A DNA stretch of 6,348 nt from Clostridia bacterium (GTDB lineage: Bacteria; Bacillota_A; Clostridia; Oscillospirales; Acutalibacteraceae), in the NCBI GenBank assembly GCA_017547865.1, contig JAFYOA010000274.1, forward strand, positions 1 through 6,348. Reading direction: 5' to 3'. Shown here piece by piece: positions 1 to 5,219 of the stretch. How positions within the stretch are numbered: position 1 is the first letter of the stretch; every line of letters begins with the position of its first letter. The notes beneath the pieces are model-generated. The model searched no databases and was not told the origin of the DNA. It worked only from the letters and a program-made list of their open reading frames with translations. Made by a program: the position numbers and the translations under genes.

Positions 1-381
<381 letters not shown>

Positions 382-407
382 AAATAATAAAAATTATCAT
401 TTTCCTA

Positions 408-436
408 TTTACAAATGCGAAAAGGTGTGCTATAAT
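408..436 (+). promoter_or_regulatory. Promoter of the PerR/Fur-family gene
   Basis: TTTACA at 408-413 and a perfect TATAAT at 431-436 are separated by exactly 17 bases. TG at 428-429 adds an extended -10. The predicted transcription start is near 443, giving a very short leader before the ATG at 466. It is the best sigma-70/SigA-type promoter in the left half and probably drives both the regulator and rubrerythrin. Confidence 0.8.
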
Positions 437-465
437 CAAATCATCAAAGGCGAGGAGGAAAAAAG

Positions 466-864
466 ATGAGAAAAAACTTCAGCCGGAAACGGCAGGTTAT
501 CTACCAAGCCTTGTGTTCTACCAAGGAGCATCCTTCTGCTGAGATGCTGTACACCTCCCTTAAACCGGAAAACCCAGACTTGAGCCTGGCAACTGTTTAT
601 CGCAACCTGCGGGAATTCTGTGCCGACGGCACAGCCCTGACCCTGGGTGTGATCAACGGGCACGAACGCTTCGACGGTGACACTTCCCGTCACAGCCACT
701 TTGTTTGCAAAAGCTGCGGTGCAGTGCACGATGTGGAAGAAGCTTTTCCGCTGAATTACATGCAGGCCATGGAAGAAAAGTACGGGCACGAGTTTGAGGA
801 ATGTGAACTTCTCTTCAGCGGAACCTGCGGCCCCTGCCGTGGAACAAAACAGCAAGTCTCTTAA
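466..864 (+). CDS. perR: Fur-family transcriptional regulator, PerR-like peroxide sensor
   Basis: The protein has 132 aa, normal for Fur/PerR. An AGGAGG at 453-458 sits 7 bases before the ATG. The N-terminal winged helix (about residues 1-75) has the recognition-helix motif SLATVYRNLREF at 40-51. The dimerisation part has two CxxC pairs, C81/C84 and C121/C124, matching the structural zinc site. Aligned by eye with Bacillus subtilis PerR, the regulatory metal ligands H37, D85, H91, H93 and D104 correspond to H22, D70, H76, H78 and D89. The Asp at the last position is typical of PerR rather than iron-sensing Fur. PerR proteins repress peroxide-defence genes until metal-catalysed oxidation of the histidines releases DNA. 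The gene lies 56 bp upstream of rubrerythrin, a known PerR target in clostridia, with no terminator between, so co-transcription and autoregulation are likely. A Fur or Zur role is less likely; the symbol is by homology. Confidence 0.87.
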   Translation: MRKNFSRKRQVIYQALCSTKEHPSAEMLYTSLKPENPDLSLATVYRNLREFCADGTALTLGVINGHERFDGDTSRHSHFVCKSCGAVHDVEEAFPLNYMQAMEEKYGHEFEECELLFSGTCGPCRGTKQQVS

Positions 865-907
865 AAACAAAAATTAAAAACCCATTTTAAAAAACAAAAA
901 AGATTTT

Positions 908-913
908 GGAGGA
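908..913 (+). promoter_or_regulatory. Ribosome binding site deciding the rubrerythrin start
   Basis: GGAGGA lies 7 bases upstream of the ATG at 921. The frame is also open from a TTG at 906, but that codon overlaps this site and has no ribosome binding site of its own, so the ATG is the start. Confidence 0.85.
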
Positions 914-920
914 ACGAATT

Positions 921-1511
921 ATGAAAAAGTATGTTTGCCCTGTTTGCGGTTATGTTTACGAAGCCGAGACCATGCCCGAAGATTTTGTGTGCCCCGTGTG
1001 CAAAGTGCCGGGCAGCAAGTTTAAGGTAATGGATACCACCAAGCTGGCCGCTGAACACGAGTACGGCATCTATGCCAAGACCGTGAAGAACAACCCCGAT
1101 ATCTCTGAAGAAGACAAGAAGTTCATCTTCGAGCAGCTGATGGCCAACTTTACCGGCGAGTGCTCCGAAGTGGGTATGTATCTGTGCATGGCCCGTATTG
1201 CCCACCGCGAAGGCTACCCCGAAATCGGCCTGTACTGGGAAAAGGCTGCTTACGAAGAAGCTGAGCATGCCGCCAAGTTTGCCGAACTGCTGGGCGAAGA
1301 CCTGGAGCCCAACATGAAGGACACCACCAAGGCCAACCTCGCCTGGCGTGTTGACTGCGAATTCGGCGCCACCGCCGGCAAGTTCGATCTGGCCGCCTGC
1401 GCCAAGAAGAACGGCCTGGATGCCATCCACGACACCGTGCATGAAATGGCTCGTGATGAGGCCCGTCACGGCAAGGCTCTGAAGGGTCTGCTGGAGAGAT
1501 ACTTCAAGTAA
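921..1511 (+). CDS. Reverse rubrerythrin (N-terminal rubredoxin plus ferritin-like diiron domain), peroxide reductase
   Basis: The protein has 196 aa. Residues 1-37 form a compact rubredoxin-like domain with iron ligands C6, C9, C24 and C27. Residues from about 42 to 196 form a ferritin-like four-helix diiron domain. Likely ligands are E80 in the first helix, E113xxH116 in EEAEHA, E147 in the third helix and E180xxH183 in DEARHG. Classical rubrerythrin has the rubredoxin at the C-terminus; this N-terminal order is the reverse form described in clostridia. In that family the cytoplasmic protein reduces hydrogen peroxide to water with electrons from NADH via a rubredoxin partner. It follows the PerR-like gene by 56 bp without a visible promoter and is closed by a strong terminator. 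Fragments of its 3' end occur twice downstream (1960-2013 and 2541-2583). Local GC is high, about 67 percent by hand count in 1321-1380. Confidence 0.93.
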   Translation: MKKYVCPVCGYVYEAETMPEDFVCPVCKVPGSKFKVMDTTKLAAEHEYGIYAKTVKNNPDISEEDKKFIFEQLMANFTGECSEVGMYLCMARIAHREGYPEIGLYWEKAAYEEAEHAAKFAELLGEDLEPNMKDTTKANLAWRVDCEFGATAGKFDLAACAKKNGLDAIHDTVHEMARDEARHGKALKGLLERYFK

Positions 1512-1557
1512 TTTTAATACCCGAACCGGTGGGGCTTGTCCCCGCCGGTTTTTTGTG
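1500..1557 (+). repeat. 58-bp direct repeat, copy 1 (rubrerythrin end plus terminator)
   Basis: This covers the last three sense codons of rubrerythrin, the stop and the whole terminator. It is identical to 2002-2060 except for one extra T in the T-run of the other copy. Upstream of the repeat the two copies fall to about 64 percent identity over the preceding 42 bases (hand count). Confidence 0.95.
1524..1554 (+). terminator. Intrinsic terminator of the rubrerythrin operon (repeat copy 1)
   Basis: An 11-bp stem (AACCGGTGGGG with CCCCGCCGGTT, one T-G wobble) encloses the loop CTTGT and runs into six T. It starts 12 bases after the rubrerythrin stop. An almost identical hairpin recurs at 2025-2057. 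Confidence 0.93.
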
Positions 1558-1653
1558 ATAGAGTATATTCAGGATGGTGTTTTCTACAACAGCAACTTGA
1601 TAAGTAGAAAAAACGATATAATTAAGAGTCCTCTGGGAAGATGGTTTGAAATC

Positions 1654-1658
1654 AGGAG
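1654..1658 (+). promoter_or_regulatory. Ribosome binding site deciding the start of the first orphan gene
   Basis: AGGAG lies 7 bases before ATG 1666. The same frame is open back to GTG 1555, but that codon abuts the terminator T-run and has no ribosome binding site, so 1666 is the better start. Confidence 0.6.
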
Positions 1659-1665
1659 TGATTAT

Positions 1666-1959
1666 ATGGTGGAATATACCTATGATTTTCCGGAACAGAT
1701 TCGGGAAATACTGAAAGATGCAAAGCCTGTTATGCCGGAAGTAAAACATGGCAATTCCCGGGAAGGCCATCAGTCGTTGTTTCAAGGTTCGGCTGGAAGA
1801 TTTTTGGTTCATGTTCGGCAGGACTATTGGGGTGGTCCAATGGTACGTATCCTGGAAGTACCCAAAGAGATTCCTGATAACGGATGTGAACGATACGCTG
1901 CCGAGAATGAAAGACAATATTCTCAGTGGTATAATATGGTGCTGTGTAATGTAACCTAA
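1666..1959 (+). CDS. Orphan small protein between rubrerythrin tails (first orphan gene)
   Basis: Not recognised. From ATG 1666 the product has 97 aa, soluble in appearance, with no signal peptide or membrane segment. It has aromatic and charged stretches such as YTYDFPEQIREILKDA near the start and VRQDYWGGPMVRILEV in the middle. The frame stays open upstream to GTG 1555 (134 aa), so it could be a longer protein or a gene that lost its 5' end. A second frame (1748-1954) is also open, so the coding call is not certain. Composition is foreign: about 32, 38 and 42 percent GC in 1561-1620, 1621-1680 and 1681-1740, against about 67 percent in part of rubrerythrin. Codons such as ATA and AGA are frequent. 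The stop TAA 1957-1959 is followed directly and in frame by a rubrerythrin remnant. Acquisition by transfer or recombination is inferred. No function is assigned. Confidence 0.5.
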   Translation: MVEYTYDFPEQIREILKDAKPVMPEVKHGNSREGHQSLFQGSAGRFLVHVRQDYWGGPMVRILEVPKEIPDNGCERYAAENERQYSQWYNMVLCNVT

Positions 1960-2013
1960 GAAGCAAGACACGGCCGCGGTCTGGAAGGCCTGTTGAAGCG
2001 TTACTTCAAGTAA
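1960..2013 (+). pseudogene. Rubrerythrin 3'-end remnant, copy 2
   Basis: Translated from 1960 this reads EARHGRGLEGLLKRYFK then TAA. The intact protein ends [17 protein letters not shown], so 13 of 17 residues match. It keeps the second diiron motif ExxH but nothing upstream. The first 42 bases are only about 64 percent identical to the intact gene and use different synonymous codons, so it derives from a diverged rubrerythrin allele or paralogue. From 2002 onward it is identical to the intact gene end. It cannot make a functional enzyme. Confidence 0.88.
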
Positions 2014-2060
2014 TTTTAATACCCGAACCGGTGGGGCTTGTCCCCGCCGGTTTTTTTGTG
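2002..2060 (+). repeat. 58-bp direct repeat, copy 2 (rubrerythrin end plus terminator)
   Basis: It matches 1500-1557 base for base apart from one extra T in the T-run (seven instead of six). With copy 1 it brackets the first orphan gene, offset by 502 bp. Confidence 0.95.
2025..2057 (+). terminator. Second copy of the rubrerythrin-type intrinsic terminator
   Basis: The same 11-bp stem and CTTGT loop as at 1524-1554, followed by seven T. It would end transcripts of the first orphan gene. Confidence 0.9.
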
Positions 2061-2067
2061 CTATTAT
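2038..2067 (+). promoter_or_regulatory. Possible promoter of the second orphan gene, overlapping the terminator
   Basis: TTGTCC at 2038-2043 (in the hairpin loop and 3' arm) and TATTAT at 2062-2067 are 18 bases apart, with TG at 2059-2060 as an extended -10. The -35 is weak. If real, the gene at 2102 has its own promoter built partly from the repeat. Confidence 0.35.
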
Positions 2068-2101
2068 ATATAAAAAATGGTGGCAGAAAGGATGTTGCAC
2101 G

Positions 2102-2512
2102 ATGCGCAGCGCAAAACAAATCTCTCCGGAGCAGGTGTACGATCTGTTCCCGTATCCGAAAGCTTCGGATGGCGACACTTTCTTTTGCATGGTCATTGAG
2201 GAAGGCGGGGCACATCCCTATCTCCGGACGGGGGATACATACAAATATATTGAAGAGCGCGATTTTATAGAAATCCTTTCTGAAACATATCCCGGATGTC
2301 TGAGATATTCCAATGTTCCCTATGACGCTCGTGATATACAGTTTACATTAAAAGTCGACCCGTATAAACTTGTTGATCAGGTTCTTGCAGACCGCCGGAC
2401 GGGACAGGCATATCGGGAAATCATGTGGTGCTGGGGCCACGCGATGTGCGGCGATACGATCCTTGTTCCTCTTTCTGCGGATGAAGTTAAGAAATTGCGC
2501 AAAAAGTGTTGA
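2102..2512 (+). CDS. Orphan small protein between rubrerythrin tails (second orphan gene)
   Basis: Not recognised. The product has 136 aa. The ATG at 2102 has AAGGA at 2088-2092, 9 bases upstream. It looks like a soluble cytoplasmic protein without signal peptide or membrane segment. Visible pieces are an N-terminal SPEQVYDLFPYP (8-19), a Tyr/Asp-rich part around 38-55 (HPYLRTGDTYKYIEERDF), a Cys/Trp-rich patch WCWGHAMCGD at 109-118, and a Lys/Arg-rich end. C110 and C116 with H113 could bind metal, but nothing proves it. No similarity to the first orphan gene is visible. It sits between the second rubrerythrin tail (ends 2013) and the third (from 2541) and runs in the same direction. Size and setting would suit an acquired defence, toxin-antitoxin or immunity-type cargo gene, but no motif supports a particular one. 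Confidence 0.72.
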   Translation: MRSAKQISPEQVYDLFPYPKASDGDTFFCMVIEEGGAHPYLRTGDTYKYIEERDFIEILSETYPGCLRYSNVPYDARDIQFTLKVDPYKLVDQVLADRRTGQAYREIMWCWGHAMCGDTILVPLSADEVKKLRKKC

Positions 2513-2540
2513 GCATTCCGTAATATTAATGCCGGTAGTC

Positions 2541-2583
2541 CGGCAAGGCTCTGCAGGGTCTGCCGGAGAGATATTTCAAGTAA
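2541..2583 (+). pseudogene. Rubrerythrin 3'-end remnant, copy 3
   Basis: Bases 2541-2585 match the intact gene end 1469-1513 at 42 of 45 positions. In the rubrerythrin frame it reads GKALQGLPERYFK then TAA (2581-2583), against [13 protein letters not shown]. Unlike copy 2, the coding part is close to the intact gene, but similarity stops right after TAATT and a different terminator follows. Similarity also stops abruptly at its left end, 28 bases after the stop of the second orphan gene. Confidence 0.9.
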
Positions 2584-2604
2584 TTAAAAACAAGCAAAAA
2601 ATTG

Positions 2605-2633
2605 GGAAGCAGAGCGGTCTGCTTCCTTTCTTT
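2605..2633 (+). terminator. Intrinsic terminator after rubrerythrin tail 3
   Basis: A perfect 9-bp stem, GGAAGCAGA with TCTGCTTCC, encloses GCGG and is followed by TTTCTTT. An A-rich tract precedes it. The sequence is unrelated to the repeated terminator upstream and may be the original terminator of the rubrerythrin locus. Confidence 0.85.
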
Positions 2634-2653
2634 GTATATAATTGCAATAAATG

Positions 2654-2690
2654 AAACGGAGAGATGCGTTGTGCCGGCATCTCCCCGTTT
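2654..2690 (-). terminator. Terminator of the isomerase-like gene, possibly bidirectional
   Basis: AAACGG-A-GAGATGC and GCATCTC-C-CCGTTT form a 13-bp stem with one mismatch and a 9-base loop. It lies 32 bases beyond the stop of the minus-strand gene. The minus transcript runs into TTTCATTTATT-like sequence; on the plus strand the stem runs into TTTTTGTTTATT, which would serve as a backup in the convergent direction. Confidence 0.7.
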
Positions 2691-2721
2691 TTGTTTATTC
2701 TGTTTTTGCGGACGGACAGGA

Positions 2722-3600
2722 TCAGAACCAGTCGCCGTAGCCCAGCTTGACCAGATTATCGTGGCTGATCTTCAGGGAATCGAAGGGGTCGCGGCCGTAG
2801 GTCATATCCTGCTCCACCAGGAAGTATTCGCTGCCGCCGGCCAGACCGGCTTCGATGCAGCCGGCAATGTCCAGCGTGCCTTCGCCGACTTCTGCAAACT
2901 GAACGATATCGTTGATTGCAGCGTAGGCTTTCTTCATGCCTTCAGGAGAGCTCATGTCACCCTCGGGCAGTCTCATGGTGGCGATCCGGTAGTCTTTCAG
3001 GTGCAGCAGACGGATGCGGCCCGCGTACTGGTTGATGAACTTGATGGGATCCACGCCGCCGCGGTGAATCCAGTGGATATCCAGTTCAAAACCGAGATAT
3101 TTTGTGTTTTCCTTGATGATATCCATCAGGAACTTGCCGTCGTGGCGGGCAAATTCGAAGTGATGGTTATGGTAGTACAGATCAATGCCGTGTTCTTTCA
3201 GCTGGCAGGCGTCTTCATCTGCCTGCTTGGCAAAGTCGATGGAAGACTGCAGAGAGAAGCGGGCATCCATGGGCATGGCGCCAATGCGGAACATATCGCA
3301 TTCCAGCGTTTTTGCATCTTCAATCATCTGCTTCATTTCGTCCGGGTTGGACATATCGCAGCCGGGGAAGTAGGGGTTCGGTGCGGTGGCGGCAGACATG
3401 GCCGCTACGTTGAAGCCGAGTTCATCGATAGAACGACGGAAACCCTTGACGTTTTCTGCATTCATGGGAACCTGGGAGATCTCGATGCACTTGTAGCCGA
3501 TCTCTGCCAGCTTGGCCATGGATTCGTAAGCATCGAATTTGGGCATTTTGTTGGGGGCGATGGTGGACATCTGAACGCCGATCAAACCTTTTTTGCTCAT
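2722..3600 (-). CDS. Sugar phosphate isomerase/epimerase-like TIM-barrel protein
   Basis: The protein has 292 aa and belongs to the xylose isomerase-like TIM-barrel (AP endonuclease 2) superfamily, whose members isomerise or epimerise sugars and related polyols using a divalent metal. Motifs visible in order are IGVQMST at the first strand (7-13), YHNHHFEF (143-150), ELDIHW (172-177), LLHLKDY (198-204), VGEGTLD (238-244) and LVEQD (261-265). E149, D174, H200 and E263 are the likely metal ligands. No signal peptide is seen, so it should be cytoplasmic. The minus-strand site AAGGAG (3609-3614) sits 8 bases before the ATG at 3598-3600. It lies downstream of and in the same direction as the URO-D-like gene at 3859-5004, but a terminator and its own promoter separate them. 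The exact substrate cannot be read from the sequence. A long opposite-strand frame (2602-3666) is its shadow. Confidence 0.88.
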   Translation of the reverse strand: MSKKGLIGVQMSTIAPNKMPKFDAYESMAKLAEIGYKCIEISQVPMNAENVKGFRRSIDELGFNVAAMSAATAPNPYFPGCDMSNPDEMKQMIEDAKTLECDMFRIGAMPMDARFSLQSSIDFAKQADEDACQLKEHGIDLYYHNHHFEFARHDGKFLMDIIKENTKYLGFELDIHWIHRGGVDPIKFINQYAGRIRLLHLKDYRIATMRLPEGDMSSPEGMKKAYAAINDIVQFAEVGEGTLDIAGCIEAGLAGGSEYFLVEQDMTYGRDPFDSLKISHDNLVKLGYGDWF

Positions 3601-3690
3601 AATGGATTCTCCTTCTGTTTTCTTTGGTGTTGTTCCGAATGGGACAGGCTGCTTTTCCTTTGGTAAAAATATGCCTGTAATTATAAACTA

Positions 3691-3720
3691 AGTATAGTAT
3701 AGGAACGCAGGAAAAAACAA
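3691..3720 (-). promoter_or_regulatory. Candidate promoter of the isomerase-like gene
   Basis: Read on the minus strand, TTGTTT (3715-3720) and TATACT (3691-3696) are 18 bases apart. The implied leader is about 85 bases. A second overlapping TATACT lies 5 bases nearer the -35, and a TATAAT lies further downstream without a partner, so the exact -10 is uncertain. Confidence 0.45.
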
Positions 3721-3823
3721 GCTGAGATATGTTTTTATTCCGCGGCGAATATTTCACTGTTTGAATACAGGAGATTGAATTTTTTAATAGAACTTTGAAT
3801 TTTCAGCTTTTCCACAAATCAAA

Positions 3824-3848
3824 GGCTCTTCGGAAAAACCGAAGAGCC
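3824..3848 (-). terminator. Terminator of the leftward URO-D-like gene
   Basis: A perfect 10-bp stem, GGCTCTTCGG with CCGAAGAGCC, has a five-base loop and lies 10 bases beyond the stop codon. On the minus strand it is followed by TTTGATTTG, a modest U-tract; the plus side has no T-run. Confidence 0.75.
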
Positions 3849-3858
3849 AAATGTTTGG

Positions 3859-5004
3859 TCAGGCAAATTCAAGGCAGCGTTTGCGGAAATAGAGATAATT
3901 TTCGAGGGAAACTTCCTCCGGTACGCCGTGGTCGCAGGTGGGCAGAAAACCGCCGCGTTTTTGCATTACGGGGAAGATGCGGTCGATCATTTCGTCGATC
4001 GCCTGCGGACCCTGCGCCAATACGCGCTTGTCCACGCCGCCGGAGATACGCAGGTCGGGATATTTTTCGCCGGTGCGGATCACATCGCAGTTCGCGGCCA
4101 CCTCAAAGGGACTCATGTGCGTCATACCCAACTCCCGGTACAGATCAATTACTCCGTCGCAGAAGCCGTCGGTGTCCACCTGGAATCCAAGTTTGCGGTT
4201 TGGATCCAGCTGCCGGCGCCGCATATTGGTCAGCAGCTGCTGGTAATACGGCAGGAGGAACTCCCGGATCATGTCCGGGGAAATCAGCGAGCCGTGGTTA
4301 TAGCAAATGTCTTCGCCGATAAAAAGTTCGTCAAAGGAAAGATACTGCTGATGCCGGGCAATCACGCTGTCGGCCAGGGTGAGCCACTGCTGCATGCAGG
4401 CGTGGATCAGGTCGGGATCGTCGTAGAACATATAGAGCAGCTGCTCCGGCCCCATAAGAGAGCGCAGGTACATGTAGCCGCCCACCACCTGCTGAATGAC
4501 AAACATGCCTTGTCTCGCTTTTTCCACCGCTCGGGGAATATACTGATCCATGGCCGCCTGGCGCGCGGGGGAATCCGGGTTCATACGCCAAAGGCAGTTT
4601 TCTTCCCAGGTTTTCATATCTTTCACCGGGTGATCCACATATTCCGGCATAAAACCGCTGCGGCGCCCTTTAAAGTACAGAACAGAGCGGCCGGCAAAGT
4701 CCTGCACCAGTTCGTAGTCGCCGCGGTCTTCCAAAATCTTTTCTTCAAACACCGGGCTGAAACCGGCTTCGCACCAGCCAAGCCCGCCTACGTTTACGTA
4801 ACCCTGGGGATCAAAACCAAACAGCTTGTTTAAATCCGCATCTTGCGGCAGGCCTTCTTCCCGTTTCCATTTTTCCAGCGAATAGTAGCCGAATTCCTTT
4901 TGGTAAAAACCGGCGCCGGGCACCATATTATAAAAATCCCAGTACTTTTTTGCGCCTTCGCACATTTTTTCGCGGGGGAGCATCCCGTGGATCCCGTCAT
5001 TCAT
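3859..5004 (-). CDS. URO-D family protein (uroporphyrinogen decarboxylase/corrinoid methyltransferase-like), altered metal site
   Basis: The protein has 381 aa, within the COG0407/URO-D size range. Supporting features are GEDICYNHGSLISPDMIREF (230-249), the SGGVDKR turn (321-327) and the closing GGFLPTCDHGVPEEVS (351-366) followed by LENYLYF. Where MtaA/MtbA-type methyltransferases have the zinc motif HxC, this protein reads QVDTDG (275-280), so one zinc-ligand pair is missing. C357 remains. Real heme-synthesis HemE enzymes are smaller and have a distinct N-terminal motif, so a methyltransferase-like or other TIM-barrel role is more likely. GGGAGGA (5013-5019) precedes the ATG by 8 bases and a strong promoter lies at 5039-5068. 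It diverges from the second URO-D-like gene. No corrinoid-binding partner is in the window, so the substrate is unknown. Cytoplasmic; no signal peptide. Confidence 0.87.
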   Translation of the reverse strand: MNDGIHGMLPREKMCEGAKKYWDFYNMVPGAGFYQKEFGYYSLEKWKREEGLPQDADLNKLFGFDPQGYVNVGGLGWCEAGFSPVFEEKILEDRGDYELVQDFAGRSVLYFKGRRSGFMPEYVDHPVKDMKTWEENCLWRMNPDSPARQAAMDQYIPRAVEKARQGMFVIQQVVGGYMYLRSLMGPEQLLYMFYDDPDLIHACMQQWLTLADSVIARHQQYLSFDELFIGEDICYNHGSLISPDMIREFLLPYYQQLLTNMRRRQLDPNRKLGFQVDTDGFCDGVIDLYRELGMTHMSPFEVAANCDVIRTGEKYPDLRISGGVDKRVLAQGPQAIDEMIDRIFPVMQKRGGFLPTCDHGVPEEVSLENYLYFRKRCLEFA

Positions 5005-5038
5005 TTTTTGAATCCTCCCATGGAGTACTTTTCCCTGG

Positions 5039-5068
5039 ATTATAGCATGTTTTGCGGCCGGAAATCAA
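5039..5068 (-). promoter_or_regulatory. Promoter of the leftward URO-D-like gene
   Basis: On the minus strand, TTGATT (5063-5068) and a perfect TATAAT (5039-5044) are 18 bases apart, with an extended -10 (TGC before TATAAT). The transcript would start near 5032, about 27 bases before the ATG. Confidence 0.72.
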
Positions 5069-5136
5069 TAGATTCTCCGTTGTGCGCACGGCAAAACGGG
5101 GCGCAACACCTTTTTTCTTCGGTTAGAATATTTCAC

Positions 5137-5165
5137 TTGCTAAACATTTGTTTTTGTGATATAAC
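5137..5165 (+). promoter_or_regulatory. Promoter of the rightward URO-D-like gene
   Basis: TTGCTA at 5137-5142 and TATAAC at 5160-5165 are 17 bases apart, with TG at 5157-5158 as an extended -10. The predicted start is near 5172, just before the palindrome at 5177-5190. Confidence 0.6.
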
Positions 5166-5176
5166 CAATATGATAC

Positions 5177-5190
5177 TGTGTATATACACA
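5177..5190 (+). promoter_or_regulatory. Perfect 14-bp palindrome at the transcript start, candidate operator
   Basis: TGTGTATATACACA equals its own reverse complement. It starts about 12 bases after the predicted -10, overlapping the first transcribed bases, a position suited to a dimeric repressor. No regulator gene for it is visible here. Confidence 0.4.
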
Positions 5191-5205
5191 AATTTTTTGA
5201 CATAC

Positions 5206-5212
5206 AGGAGGA
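5206..5212 (+). promoter_or_regulatory. Ribosome binding site deciding the start at 5220
   Basis: AGGAGGA lies 7 bases before ATG 5220. The frame is open further up to GTG 5178, but that codon lies inside the palindrome and would place this perfect site within the coding region. Confidence 0.85.
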
Positions 5213-5219
5213 ACAGAAC

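Noticed and set aside
384..397. ATAAT-AAAA-ATTAT inverted repeat before the perR promoter as a PerR box
   Set aside because: PerR boxes have the two halves one base apart; here four bases separate them, and the tract is simply AT-rich.
906..920. TTG 906 as rubrerythrin start, adding five residues
   Set aside because: The codon overlaps the GGAGGA ribosome binding site at 908-913 that serves ATG 921, and the family starts at the MKKYVC-type end.
1555..1665. GTG 1555 as start of the first orphan gene
   Set aside because: It abuts the terminator T-run with no ribosome binding site; ATG 1666 has AGGAG at 7 bases.
1748..1954. Alternative frame across the first orphan gene (68 aa)
   Set aside because: No ribosome binding site and a less balanced composition; kept only as a doubt about the orphan call.
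1500..2590. CRISPR array or IS element as explanation of the repeats
   Set aside because: Only two or three unequal repeats, spacers are hundreds of bases with coding frames, and there are no transposase or terminal inverted repeats.
2602..3666. Long plus-strand frame of 354 aa
   Set aside because: Antisense to the isomerase-like gene, whose family motifs, start site and promoter are on the minus strand.
3928..4833. Plus-strand frame of 301 aa
   Set aside because: Antisense shadow of the leftward URO-D-like gene, with no ribosome binding site or family motif.
5082..5089. GTGCGCAC palindrome in the divergent region as an operator
   Set aside because: Only 8 bp, not extended by its flanks, and not positioned at either promoter core.
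5197..5202. Perfect TTGACA just before the rightward URO-D-like gene
   Set aside because: No -10 follows at suitable spacing; that position falls on the start codon.
5178..5219. GTG 5178 as start of the rightward URO-D-like gene
   Set aside because: It would put the AGGAGGA site inside the coding region and lies within the palindrome; ATG 5220 is correctly spaced.
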